From contig NZ_JNZY01000002.1 in the NCBI RefSeq assembly GCF_000717655.1, positions 1 to 64,000 of the forward strand: DNA of 64,000 nucleotides, read 5' to 3'. Below, one piece after another: positions 43,425 through 51,700 of this stretch. Each line of letters starts with the position of its first letter. The first letter of the stretch is position 1. Origin of the DNA: Streptomyces katrae (GTDB taxonomy: Bacteria; Actinomycetota; Actinomycetes; Streptomycetales; Streptomycetaceae). The position numbers and the translations under genes were made by a program. The notes beneath the pieces were generated by a model that was not told where the DNA came from, searched no databases, and was given only the letters and a program-made list of their open reading frames with translations.

Positions 43425-45017
43425 ATGATCTCCGCACTGACGCGCCTGGCCGACTGGTCGGCCCGGACCCCCAAGCGGCTCTGGGCCATCGCCTTCGCGC
43501 TGTTCTTCACGCTCGCGGCCTCCTGGTCGGCAGCCACCCCGCTCGGCGGTTCCCCCGACGAGCACGCCCACTTCATCCGCGCGGCCGCCGTCGCCCGGGG
43601 CCAGATCGGCGGCCCCGAGGTGATGGTTCCGCACATGGTGGCGGGCATCGAGGGCAAGTTCGCCGAAACCGGGGTGCAGCTCCCGGAGTGGTACAAGCAG
43701 CTCCCCAAGCAGCACGAGTGCTACGCCTGGCACGAGGAGAAGTCCGCTTCCTGCGCCCCCGAGATCGGGCACTCCGAGAAGACCGTCCAGGTCACCACCG
43801 CGGCCGGCCGCTACCACCCGGCCTACTACCTGGCGACCGGCTGGCCGAGCCTGCTGGTCAAGGGGCCGCACGGGCTGTACCTGATGCGGCTGATGTCGGC
43901 CCTGGTCTGCTCGGCGCTGCTGGCCAGCGCCGTGGTCACCGCCGCCGAGTGGCGCCGCCGGCGCTCGGTGGCCCTGCTCGGCGTGCTCACCGCGGCCACG
44001 CCGATGACCCTGTACATGGCCGGCATGGTCAACCCCAGCGGCGGTGAGATCGCCGCCGGCATCCTCGTGTGGACCGCCCTGCTGTCGATCCTGATGTCCC
44101 CCGATGCACGGCTGCTGAACCGGCGGCTGGCCCGGGTCGGCATCGGCGGCCTCGTGCTGATCAACATCCGCCCGCTCGGGCTGATCTGGTTCGCGGGCGC
44201 GGTCTTCTTCGGCCTGCTGCTCGCGCACCGCGGCGTCCTGCGCTCGGTGCTGCGCCGCAAGGCCCTGTGGGTCTGGACGGCGCTGCTCGGCGCGGCCACG
44301 GCCGGTGCGCTGCTCTGGGCCGGGGCGCACCCCGACCACTCGGTGATCAACACGCCCAAGTCGCTCACCGCCAAGGAAGCCGCCCGGCAGACCTTCGGCA
44401 ACGCCGAGACGTACGTCCACCAGATGCTCGGCTACTTCGGCTGGCTGGACACCCCCGCACCCGCCTTCACCTGGCTGGTCTGGCTCGGCGTGATCGCGGT
44501 GCTCACCGCGCTGGGGCTGGCGTACGGGCGGCTGCGCGAGGCGGTGGCGCTGATCGGCATGCTGGTGGCGATCGTGGTGGTGCCGGTGGTCGCCCAGGCC
44601 TCCCAGGCGGAGCAGCTCGGCATGGTCTGGCAGGGCCGCTACCTGCTGCCGTTCGCCGTGGGCCTGCCGCTGATGGCGGTGCTGATCTGCGCGAGCCGGG
44701 CCCCCGAGCAGGGGTTCCCGTGGCGCAGGCTGGTGGGCTTCGGCGCGGCCGGGCTCGCGCTGGCGAACGCGGCGGCGTTCTTCTGGACGCTGCGGCGCTT
44801 CGCGGTCGGCACCAGCGGTTCCTGGGTGCCGTTCTCGGCGCACTGGGTCCCGCCCGGCGGCTGGGTGCTGTGGACCGGCGTGTACACGGCGGCGGCGTTC
44901 GCCCTAGTGCTGCCGGCGCTGGTGCGGGACCGCGAGCCGGCTCCGGCGGAGGATCCCGCGGAGCGGAACGACAGGACGCGCTCCGGACGGCACTCGAAGG
45001 TGCCGGCGATCGGCTGA
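43425..45017 (+). CDS. DUF2142 family membrane protein
   Basis: The 530-residue protein has about eleven to twelve helices. An N-terminal WAIAFALFFTLAASWSAATPLGGSPDEHAHFIRAAAVARGQI is the DUF2142 signature, with an acidic DEHAH in the first outer loop as in GT-C glycosyltransferases. A soluble outer segment (about 60-125, three cysteines) follows. Later motifs are NPSGGEIAAGILVWTALL and VWQGRYLLPFAVGLP. It probably modifies cell-wall or surface polysaccharide. It begins 13 bases after the AftA-like gene, with AGAAGGAAG ahead of ATG, and the two likely form an operon. Confidence 0.83.
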   Translation: MISALTRLADWSARTPKRLWAIAFALFFTLAASWSAATPLGGSPDEHAHFIRAAAVARGQIGGPEVMVPHMVAGIEGKFAETGVQLPEWYKQLPKQHECYAWHEEKSASCAPEIGHSEKTVQVTTAAGRYHPAYYLATGWPSLLVKGPHGLYLMRLMSALVCSALLASAVVTAAEWRRRRSVALLGVLTAATPMTLYMAGMVNPSGGEIAAGILVWTALLSILMSPDARLLNRRLARVGIGGLVLINIRPLGLIWFAGAVFFGLLLAHRGVLRSVLRRKALWVWTALLGAATAGALLWAGAHPDHSVINTPKSLTAKEAARQTFGNAETYVHQMLGYFGWLDTPAPAFTWLVWLGVIAVLTALGLAYGRLREAVALIGMLVAIVVVPVVAQASQAEQLGMVWQGRYLLPFAVGLPLMAVLICASRAPEQGFPWRRLVGFGAAGLALANAAAFFWTLRRFAVGTSGSWVPFSAHWVPPGGWVLWTGVYTAAAFALVLPALVRDREPAPAEDPAERNDRTRSGRHSKVPAIG

Positions 45018-45045
45018 CCCGGTCGGCCCCGGGGGGCGCGGGCCG

Positions 45046-45759
45046 TCAGGCGCCGACCTCGGCCGTCACCACCGAGGGCGTACGGTCGTCCGCCTCGGCC
45101 AGCAGCGCGCCGCCCGGGGCCCAGACCGCGGCGCGGCCGCAGCCGGTCCACGGGCCCGCCGGTCCCACGTGGTTGCCGAGGACGACGTACAGGCCGTGCT
45201 CCTCGGCGATCCCGGGGTACACGGTGGCCCGCTCCCGGATCCCGTCGCCCGTCCCGTACAGGGAGCTCGCCAGGTGCACCCGGCAGCCGTCCGCCGCCGC
45301 GCTGCCGGTGACCTGGGCGAAGTGGTTGTCGTAGCAGACGCCGAGGGAGAAGCGGATCCCGCCGAGCTCGAAGCGGCCCTGGCCCTCGCCGGCGGCGAAG
45401 CCGTCCTGCTCGTGCCCGTACAGGTGCTGCTTGGCGTACGTCGTCACGTGCCGGCCGTCCGCCCCGTAGACCAGGGTCGCGATGGCGGGCAGCGGCCCGT
45501 CGGTGCGCAGCGCGACATTGACCGCGACGGCGATGCCGGCGGAGCGCAGCGGATCCAGGCGGGGGTCGTCGGCGTCCGCCATCCACAGCCCGGGGTCGGC
45601 GGCCATGGCCGCCAGCTCGTAGCCGGTGAGGGTGAACTCGGGGAACACGACGAGCTCGGCGCCCTGCTCCCGGGCCTCGGCGGCGAGGGCGAGGCTCCGC
45701 TCCGTGTTGGCGGGTATGTCGGCCGGGATGCAGGTGAGCTGGGCTGCGGCGATCTTCAC
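45046..45759 (-). CDS. Carbon-nitrogen hydrolase (nitrilase superfamily)
   Basis: The 237-residue enzyme has the Glu-Lys-Cys triad: Glu41 in VVFPEFTLTGYEL, Lys111 in TTYAKQHLYGHE, and Cys143 in LGVCYDNHFAQ. These enzymes hydrolyse amides or nitriles through a covalent thioimidate. Unlike many members it has Tyr-Asp after the Cys rather than Tyr-Asp-Leu-Arg-Phe. The substrate is not evident. GTG 45759 (VKIAAAQLTC) starts the domain exactly. It converges with the DUF2142 gene. Confidence 0.87.
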   Translation of the reverse strand: MKIAAAQLTCIPADIPANTERSLALAAEAREQGAELVVFPEFTLTGYELAAMAADPGLWMADADDPRLDPLRSAGIAVAVNVALRTDGPLPAIATLVYGADGRHVTTYAKQHLYGHEQDGFAAGEGQGRFELGGIRFSLGVCYDNHFAQVTGSAAADGCRVHLASSLYGTGDGIRERATVYPGIAEEHGLYVVLGNHVGPAGPWTGCGRAAVWAPGGALLAEADDRTPSVVTAEVGA

Positions 45760-45879
45760 GGGTCCAGGATGCCAGCCCGGCCGCCCGCTCCACGTCCGCC
45801 CGGGGGCCGACGGGAGAGCGGGGCCGGGGTGATGCTGTAACGGCCCGACCGCCCACCGGAGTTGACGGAGGATCGGCTG

Positions 45880-46191
45880 ATGCCCGACTGGATCCCCCCG
45901 GTCCTCGCCGGCGCCTTCCTGGTCGTGTCGTACCGCGTGGTCCGCACGAGCGGCGCCGGACTGCGGGTGGCGGTGCTCCTCATGGCCGTCCTGAACGCGG
46001 GCGTGCTGTGGCTGCTCGCGGCCACCGGCCCGCCCCGGGGCGTGGCCGCGGTCGCCCTCGTGTCCACGGTGGCCGCCGTCCACAGCCTGCTCGCGGCTGT
46101 GCGGACCATGATGTCCAGGATCCAGCGGGTCGACGCCGAGTCCTTCCACGGCCTGGTCCGGCAGGCGGCGAACGCCCCCGGCCCCAGGTGA
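45880..46191 (+). CDS. Small three-helix membrane protein, hypothetical
   Basis: The 103-residue protein has three hydrophobic segments (about 5-22, 31-50, 56-74) and a short basic tail. No family is recognised. I chose ATG 45880 with GGAGGA upstream rather than TTG 45862. Its TGA shares one base with the ATG of the next gene (TGATG at 46189-46193), so the two are probably co-translated. Confidence 0.6.
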   Translation: MPDWIPPVLAGAFLVVSYRVVRTSGAGLRVAVLLMAVLNAGVLWLLAATGPPRGVAAVALVSTVAAVHSLLAAVRTMMSRIQRVDAESFHGLVRQAANAPGPR

Positions 46192-46529
46192 TGGGTGTGT
46201 GCGTGATGTTCAGCGGCTCGCTCGCCCTCACCGCCTTCGCCGACGACGCCCACCCGGAGGGCCGCCAGTTCCACCTCCTGCCCGGACCGGACTGCCCGTT
46301 CTGCCTGGTGGAGGACCAGATCCGGGACTTCCTCGGCCCAGCGGGCCCGCTGCTCGACGCCTACCGCAGCCACCTGCAGGCCGGCAGCAGCCGCCACTTC
46401 CTGGTCAAGCGGCGCTCGGAGCGGGAGCCCTGGACGGGACGCCTGCGCGACCGGGTCCACTACCGGGTCCCCGCCCCGGCCCGGCGCCCGCCCTGCGCCG
46501 TCCACGACCCGCTCCTGGGCCGCTCGTAG
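46191..46529 (+). CDS. Small hypothetical protein with a CPFC motif
   Basis: This 112-residue protein is encoded immediately after the three-helix protein with a TGATG overlap. The centre reads FHLLPGPDCPFCLVEDQIRDFLGPAGPLLDAYRSHLQAG, a CxxC pair that could bind metal or be redox active. The C-terminal third is Arg/Pro-rich. I recognise no family. Coding is supported by the overlap, the codon-position GC bias and the lack of a better antisense frame. Confidence 0.45.
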   Translation: MGVCVMFSGSLALTAFADDAHPEGRQFHLLPGPDCPFCLVEDQIRDFLGPAGPLLDAYRSHLQAGSSRHFLVKRRSEREPWTGRLRDRVHYRVPAPARRPPCAVHDPLLGRS

Positions 46530-46533
46530 CCGC

Positions 46534-47112
46534 TCAGCCCGCTTCCGGCCCCCGCAGCAGGGTCAGGAACGAGCGGAAGGCGGCCGGCATGTCCACCGAT
46601 TCCGGCGCGAGCAGCCACTGGTACTGGAGGCCGTCCATGACGGCGGTCAGCAGCGGAGCCACCTGCTCCGGGGTGAGGCCCGAGGGGAGCCGGTCGCCGA
46701 ACTCGGCGCGCAGCATCTGCGTCATCTCGGCGCGCACCTGGGCGTAGCGCTCGGTGAAGAACTCCCGCGCCGGATGCCCGTCGGTGACGCTCTCGCCCAG
46801 CAGCGCCGAGAAGGTCTGCACGATCCCGGGGCGCATGGCGTTGTAGTCGACCAGCGAGGCCAGCAGGTCCAGGCGCCAGGCGCCGGCCGAGGCGCGCGAG
46901 CCGCCGCCGGTGTCCCAGCGGTCGCGCTCCTCCAACACCGCGACCAGCAGCGTCTCCTTGGTCGGGAAGTAGTGCAGCAGCCCCTGCTGGGTCAGGCCGA
47001 CGCGCTCCGCCACCGCACCCAGCGACGCACCGCGGTAGCCGCGCTCCGCGATCACCTCGACCGCCGCGCGCACGATGTCGCCGCGCCGCTCCTCGCTCCT
47101 CGCCCTGGCCAT
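46534..47112 (-). CDS. TetR family transcriptional regulator
   Basis: The 192-residue repressor-type protein has the N-terminal helix-turn-helix EERRGDIVRAAVEVIAERGYRGASLGAVAERVGLTQQGLLHYFPTKETLLVAVLEERDR (residues about 7-65). A helical ligand-binding domain follows. It is divergent from the GH3 beta-glucosidase gene by 216 bases and is the likely regulator of it. LTQQGLLHYFPTKE is shared with regulators of glycoside utilisation I recall from actinobacteria. ATG 47112 is preferred to the 47145 start. Confidence 0.9.
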   Translation of the reverse strand: MARARSEERRGDIVRAAVEVIAERGYRGASLGAVAERVGLTQQGLLHYFPTKETLLVAVLEERDRWDTGGGSRASAGAWRLDLLASLVDYNAMRPGIVQTFSALLGESVTDGHPAREFFTERYAQVRAEMTQMLRAEFGDRLPSGLTPEQVAPLLTAVMDGLQYQWLLAPESVDMPAAFRSFLTLLRGPEAG

Positions 47113-47180
47113 CGCCCCGGCACCTCTCCCGTTCACGCCGTGCACCGCCTCGCCGGCGGGTTCTGCGTACGTTATCGGAA

Positions 47181-47200
47181 CATCACGAACACATTACGAA
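47181..47200. promoter_or_regulatory. Direct repeats between tetR and the GH3 gene
   Basis: CATCACGAA (47181-47189) and CATTACGAA (47192-47200) are near-identical 9-mers repeated at an 11-base spacing in the only A/T-rich part of the divergent region. They are candidates for a TetR operator or promoter elements. Confidence 0.35.
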
Positions 47201-47267
47201 CCCTACCGCTCTACCGGTCTCGGGTCCACGATGGGGGCACCCCGCGGCGCCCGCACCCCACCCCGCC

Positions 47268-47312
47268 GCATGCACCCGCATGCACCCGCACGCATGCACC
47301 CGCACGCACTCA
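47268..47312. repeat. GCATGCACCC microsatellite in the GH3 leader
   Basis: Three GCATGCACCC units and interrupting CGCAC pieces occupy 47268-47312, ending 17 bases before the GTG start of the glucosidase. Slippage here would alter the leader length just ahead of the ribosome site AACGAGGAGG. Confidence 0.75.
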
Positions 47313-47328
47313 ACGAGGAGGCACGGCC

Positions 47329-49806
47329 GTGACCGATGCCGATCAGGTCCGCAACGACGCCGTAGAGGCGGCGCTCGGCAAACTCGACCTCGACACCAAG
47401 GCCCGGCTCCTGGCCGGCCAGGACATGTGGTCCCTGCCCGCCGTCCCCGCGATCGGGCTCGAGTCCCTCGTCATGTCCGACGGCCCCATCGGCGTCCGCG
47501 GCGTGCGCTGGACCGCCGACGACCCCTCGATCGCCCTGCCCTCCCCGACCGCGCTCGCCGCCGCCTGGGACCCCGCGCTCGCCCGCCACGCCGGCCGCCT
47601 CCTCGCCCAGGAGGCCCGCCGCAAGGGGGTCCACGTCCTCCTCGCCCCCACCGTCAACCTCCACCGCTCCCCGCTCGGAGGCCGGCACTTCGAGTGCTAC
47701 TCCGAGGACCCGTACCTCACCGGCGCCATCGGCACCGGCTACGTGAACGGCGTCCAGGACGGCGGCGTCGGCACCACCGTCAAGCACTTCGTCGGCAACG
47801 ACGCCGAGACCGAGCGGTTCACCGTCGACAGCGTCATCGCCCCGCGCCCGCTGCGCGAGCTGTACCTGGCCCCCTTCGAGGCCATCGTCGCGAACGCCCA
47901 CCCCTGGGGCATCATGACGGCGTACAACCAGGTCAACGGCACCACGATGACCGAGCACCGCCACCTCGTGAACGAAGTCCTGCGCGGCGAATGGGGCTTC
48001 GACGGCTACAACGTCTCCGACTGGATGGCCGCCCGCTCCACCACCGGCGACATCCTCGGCGGCCTCGACGTGGCCATGCCCGGACCGCAGACCGTCTACG
48101 GACCGGCCCTGGCCGAAGCCGTCCGGGCCGGCGAGGTCCCCGAGTCCGCCGTGGACGAGGCCGTGCGCAACGTACTGCGCCTCGCCGCCCGCGTCGGGAT
48201 CCTGGCGGGCGCCCCCGCCGCCGTCGCCGAGACCCCGGCCGCCATCGACGGCCAGGGGCTGGCCCGGGAGATCGCCGCCCGCGGCTTCGTCCTCCTCCGC
48301 AACGAGACCGTCCCCGGCGGCAAGCGCGCCCTGCCGCTGGACGCCGCCCCCGGCCACACCGTCGCCCTGATCGGGGCCGCCGCCCGCGACGCCCGCGTCC
48401 TCGGCGGCGGTTCGGCCACCGTCTTCCCCGAGCGGATCGTCTCCCCGCTCGACGGGCTGAGCGCCGCCCTCCCGGAAGGGGCCCTGACCTTCGCCGTCGG
48501 CGCCGACCCCAGCGAGGAAGCCGCCCCCGCCGGCAAGGGCTTCGAGCTCCGCGCGGTCTGCCGCGACGCCTCCGGCGCCGTCCTGGGTGAGGGCAGCCTG
48601 CCGACCGGCCAGGTCCAGTGGATCGGCGAGGACCTGCCCGCGGGCGCCACGTACGAGACCATGGCCAGCATCGAGGTCACCGGTACGTTCGTGCCGCGCG
48701 AGAGCGGCGAGCACACCTTCGGCACCCGCGGACTCGGCGCCTTCACCCTCGCCGTCGGAGGCGAGACCCGGTGGGAGGGCGTCCAGGCGATGGGCGACGA
48801 GGCCGACCCGTTCGAGGCCTTCTTCGGCGCCCCCAGCGAGCGCGCCCGCGTCGATCTCACCGAGGGCGAGGCCGTCGAGGTGTCGCTGACCTACCAGGTC
48901 CCCGACGTGACCACGCTGCCGCTCAAGGCGATCATGTTCTCGCTGCTCCACCTCGGCCCGCGGCGCGACGCCGACGAGCTGATCGCCGAGGCCGTGGCCG
49001 CCGCCCGTGCCGCCGACACCGCCGTCGTGGTCGTCGCCACCACCGAGCGCGTGGAGTCCGAGGGCTTCGACCGGCGGGACCTCGCCCTGCCGGGCCGCCA
49101 GGACGACCTCGTGCGCGCCGTCGCCGCCGCCAATCCGAACACCGTGGTCGTCGTCAACGCCGGATCCCCGGTGGAGCTGCCGTGGCGGGAGGAGGTGTCC
49201 GCCGTGCTCCTGACCTGGTTCCCGGGCCAGGAGGGCGGGGCCGCGCTGGCCGACGTACTCCTCGGGGGCGCGGAGCCGGGCGGGCGGCTGCCCACCACCT
49301 GGCCCGAGCGGTTCACGGACGCGCCCGTCACCGAGGTCGTCCCGGCCGACGGCCGGCTGGAGTACCGCGAGGGGCTCTTCATCGGCTACCGGGCGTACGA
49401 GGCACGGGGCATCGCCCCCGCCTTCCCGTTCGGGCACGGCCTCGGCTACACCGACTGGGCGTACGAGTCCCTCGAAGTCACCGGCACCACGGCCCGGGTC
49501 CGCGTCACCAACACCGGCACCCGGCCCGGCCGCGAGGTCGTCCAGCTCTACGTCGCTCCCGTCGACACGGCGTCCGACCGCGCGCAGAGCACGACCGTGG
49601 AGCGTCCGGCGAGCTGGCTGGCCGCCTTCGCGGGCGTCGAGGCGGGCCCCGGGGAGAGCGTCGAGGCCGAGATCGCCCTGCCCGCCCGGGCCTTCGAGAT
49701 CTGGGACGAGGAGACCCGCGGCTGGCAGCGGATCGGCGGCGCGTACGAGGTCCGCGCGAGCCACGCACACGGCGACACCCGGCTGACGGCGACCCTGGAG
49801 ATCTAA
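47329..49806 (+). CDS. GH3 beta-glucosidase with inserted PA14 domain
   Basis: The 825-residue enzyme hydrolyses beta-glycosides. It has a GH3 N-domain with nucleophile Asp231 in GFDGYNVSDWMA, preceded by VKHFVGNDAETERF and MTAYNQVNGTTMTEH. A GH3 C-domain begins near 300 (GFVLLRNE). It is interrupted by a PA14 domain of about 120 residues (near 392-512, VTGTFVPRESGEHTFGTRGLG). It then continues with VVVVATTERVESEGFDRRDLALPGRQDDLV. A fibronectin-III-like C-terminus (ARVRVTNTGTRPGREVVQLYV) ends it. This is the layout of KmBglI-type cytosolic glucosidases. No signal peptide is present, so it acts inside the cell. GTG 47329 follows GAGGAGG. Confidence 0.92.
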   Translation: MTDADQVRNDAVEAALGKLDLDTKARLLAGQDMWSLPAVPAIGLESLVMSDGPIGVRGVRWTADDPSIALPSPTALAAAWDPALARHAGRLLAQEARRKGVHVLLAPTVNLHRSPLGGRHFECYSEDPYLTGAIGTGYVNGVQDGGVGTTVKHFVGNDAETERFTVDSVIAPRPLRELYLAPFEAIVANAHPWGIMTAYNQVNGTTMTEHRHLVNEVLRGEWGFDGYNVSDWMAARSTTGDILGGLDVAMPGPQTVYGPALAEAVRAGEVPESAVDEAVRNVLRLAARVGILAGAPAAVAETPAAIDGQGLAREIAARGFVLLRNETVPGGKRALPLDAAPGHTVALIGAAARDARVLGGGSATVFPERIVSPLDGLSAALPEGALTFAVGADPSEEAAPAGKGFELRAVCRDASGAVLGEGSLPTGQVQWIGEDLPAGATYETMASIEVTGTFVPRESGEHTFGTRGLGAFTLAVGGETRWEGVQAMGDEADPFEAFFGAPSERARVDLTEGEAVEVSLTYQVPDVTTLPLKAIMFSLLHLGPRRDADELIAEAVAAARAADTAVVVVATTERVESEGFDRRDLALPGRQDDLVRAVAAANPNTVVVVNAGSPVELPWREEVSAVLLTWFPGQEGGAALADVLLGGAEPGGRLPTTWPERFTDAPVTEVVPADGRLEYREGLFIGYRAYEARGIAPAFPFGHGLGYTDWAYESLEVTGTTARVRVTNTGTRPGREVVQLYVAPVDTASDRAQSTTVERPASWLAAFAGVEAGPGESVEAEIALPARAFEIWDEETRGWQRIGGAYEVRASHAHGDTRLTATLEI

Positions 49807-49839
49807 AGGTCCGGGTTGGCCGGAAATCACCCACGAACC

Positions 49840-49875
49840 GGACCGGGGGCGGGCCCTGACACCCGCCCCCGGTCC
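49840..49875. terminator. Bidirectional terminator between GH3 and SGNH genes
   Basis: GGACCGGGGGCGGG (49840-49853) and CCCGCCCCCGGTCC (49862-49875) form a perfect 14-bp stem with an 8-base loop between convergent stops. Confidence 0.8.
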
Positions 49876-49899
49876 CCCGGCCCGGTCGCTGTCGTCCCG

Positions 49900-50796
49900 T
49901 CAGCGCGGCGGCTCGGCCGCCGTCACCTGGCGGTGCGCCAGCTCCGCGAGCCGGGCCTGGCCGTCCTTGCCCGGGTGGAACCAGTCCCAGTGGCTCAACT
50001 GCTCGGCGGCGAACGGGTACTGGAACACCGCGCCGCCGTCGTAGCGGCACAGGGCGTCCTTCTTGCAGACCTCGCGGAGCACCTCGTTGTACTCGACCAC
50101 CCGCGCCCGCACCTGCTCGCGCCGGGCCGTCGCCCCGGTGGCCACCGACAGCGGGTCCGCGAGCATCGACTGACAGATCCCCAGCTTCCAGATCTGCCGC
50201 ACCACCGGGGTGTCCTTGCCCTGCTCCCACAGCCGCTGGAGGTCCGGCACGCTGGAGACGTACACCTGGGAGGAGGGGGAAGCCGCGCGCAGGCCGGCGA
50301 GGGCCTTCTCGAAACCGGCCCGGAACTCCGCCACCGGCGTCATCGACGAAGCCGTCGGGCGGCAGGCGTCGTTGGAGCCCACCATCACCGTCACCAGGTC
50401 GGGCTTGTGCTCCGCGGCCGAGGCCAGCTGACCTGCCAGATCCGCCATCCGCGAGCCCGTGACCGCGTAGTTCCAGCTGCGCGCCGGCACCCCGGCATCC
50501 CCGAGCAGCCGGGCGGCGAGGGAGCGGACGGCGGGGTCGTTGCCGGTGGCCCAGGATACCTCCGGGCAGTCCGCCAGCACCGAACAGGCGTCGAAACCCC
50601 TGGTGATGGAGTCGCCGACGGCGGCGATCGATGCGGGCGCGGTGTTCCAGCGCGGCCCGGCCTGCGCTCCCCGCTCACCCTCCGTGGCCGGCCCGTCCGA
50701 CTGACACCCGGTCAGCACCGCGGCCAGAAGGGCCGTCACCGCGCCCGCACCCGTGAGAGTCCGGCGCGCGCGGCGGCGCAGGGCGGTGGTGCACAT
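49900..50796 (-). CDS. SGNH/GDSL-hydrolase lipoprotein
   Basis: The 298-residue protein has a basic N-terminus, a hydrophobic signal and the lipobox LAAVLTGC with Cys31, so it should be a lipoprotein on the outer face of the membrane. The SGNH blocks are AAVGDSITRG (Ser63), WNYAVTGSRM (Gly), VMVGSNDACR (Asn) and DWFHPG (Asp, His, near 279). Six cysteines in the mature part suggest disulfides. It is probably an esterase or lipase acting on wall or exogenous lipids. ATG 50796 is used rather than 50823. Confidence 0.88.
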   Translation of the reverse strand: MCTTALRRRARRTLTGAGAVTALLAAVLTGCQSDGPATEGERGAQAGPRWNTAPASIAAVGDSITRGFDACSVLADCPEVSWATGNDPAVRSLAARLLGDAGVPARSWNYAVTGSRMADLAGQLASAAEHKPDLVTVMVGSNDACRPTASSMTPVAEFRAGFEKALAGLRAASPSSQVYVSSVPDLQRLWEQGKDTPVVRQIWKLGICQSMLADPLSVATGATARREQVRARVVEYNEVLREVCKKDALCRYDGGAVFQYPFAAEQLSHWDWFHPGKDGQARLAELAHRQVTAAEPPR

Positions 50797-50954
50797 CGGG
50801 TGGTCCCCTTCTCGTCGCCCCACGTCCTCCGGGGGCGTCCTGCTGAGTGAATGCTCTGGGTTTGGCAGCCTCGGACCGACCGTACGTCACACCATGACCC
50901 CTGGCGCACGGTAGCTTTTTCCCGTGGCGTTTCGGCCGCAGGTCCCGTAGCGCA

Positions 50955-50983
50955 TTGTCAAATAATTTCCGTTACATTACATC
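50955..50983 (+). promoter_or_regulatory. Promoter candidate for the DUF3145 gene
   Basis: TTGTCA (50955-50960) and TACATC (50978-50983) are separated by 17 bases in a strikingly A/T-rich stretch for this genome. The gene starts 63 bases after the -10. Confidence 0.4.
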
Positions 50984-51045
50984 ACGTCACATACTGTCCG
51001 TTTTCTGGAGTTTATTCCCGACCTCGTCCCACACTGGAGGTCCCG

Positions 51046-51540
51046 GTGACGACACGTGGAGTTCTGTACGTCCATTCCGCACCGCGCGCGCTCTGCCCGC
51101 ACGTGGAATGGGCTGTTGCGGGCGTGCTCGGGGTGCGGGTGAACCTCGACTGGATCAGGCAGCCCGCCGCCCCCGGCACCTGGAGAGCCGAGTTCTCCTG
51201 GCAGGCCGAAGCGGGCACCGCGTCGAAGCTCGCCTCCGCGCTGCGCGGCTGGCACCTGCTGCGCTTCGAGGTGACCGCGGAACCCTGCCCGACCGCCGAG
51301 GGCGAGCGCTACAGCTCCACCCCGGAGCTCGGCATCTTCCACGCCGTCACCGGCATGCACGGCGACATCCTGATCCCCGAGGACCGGCTGCGCGCCGCCC
51401 TCGCGCGGTCCGCGCGCGGCGAGACCGACCTGGAGGCGGAGATCGCCAGACTGCTCGGCAAGCCCTGGGACGACGAGCTGGAGCCCTTCCGCTACGCGGG
51501 CGAGGGCGCCCCGGTCCGCTGGCTCCACCAGGTGGTCTAG
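51046..51540 (+). CDS. DUF3145 family protein
   Basis: The 164-residue protein matches, from memory, the DUF3145 family, which in actinobacteria lies next to fatty acid synthase genes. Its sequence starts VTTRGVLYVHSAPRALCPHVEWAVAGVLG and includes RAEFSWQAEAGTASKLASALRGWHLLRFEVT and the ELGIFHAVTGMHGDILIPEDRLRAA block. It is soluble, with no known activity. GTG 51046 has CTGGAGG upstream. It converges on fabF, with which it shares an extraordinary palindromic terminator. Confidence 0.85.
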   Translation: MTTRGVLYVHSAPRALCPHVEWAVAGVLGVRVNLDWIRQPAAPGTWRAEFSWQAEAGTASKLASALRGWHLLRFEVTAEPCPTAEGERYSSTPELGIFHAVTGMHGDILIPEDRLRAALARSARGETDLEAEIARLLGKPWDDELEPFRYAGEGAPVRWLHQVV

Positions 51541-51637
51541 CCGCAGCGCCATGACGAAGGCCCACCCGGGATCCCGGGTGGGCCTTCGTCATGGCGCTGC
51601 GGCGGTTGCGGTGTTCGAAACGACGAACACCGCAACC
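51540..51637. terminator. 64-bp perfect palindrome plus second hairpin
   Basis: Bases 51540-51603 form a perfect, loopless palindrome (arms of 32 bases; centre CCCGGGATCCCGGG). A second hairpin follows directly: GGTTGCGGTGTTCG (51604-51617) with CGAACACCGCAACC (51624-51637). The region separates the convergent DUF3145 and fabF genes and should stop transcription both ways. Confidence 0.9.
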
Positions 51638-51700
51638 ATCAATGGAAGAAGTCCCGCGGCGAGCAACCACGTCCGCGAGAGCGGCGCCGGTTCAGGCGCA

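Noticed and set aside
46774..47328. A 5' extension of the glucosidase frame by 185 codons
   Set aside because: The extension is antisense to the TetR gene and crosses a microsatellite. GTG 47329 with GAGGAGG is the better start.
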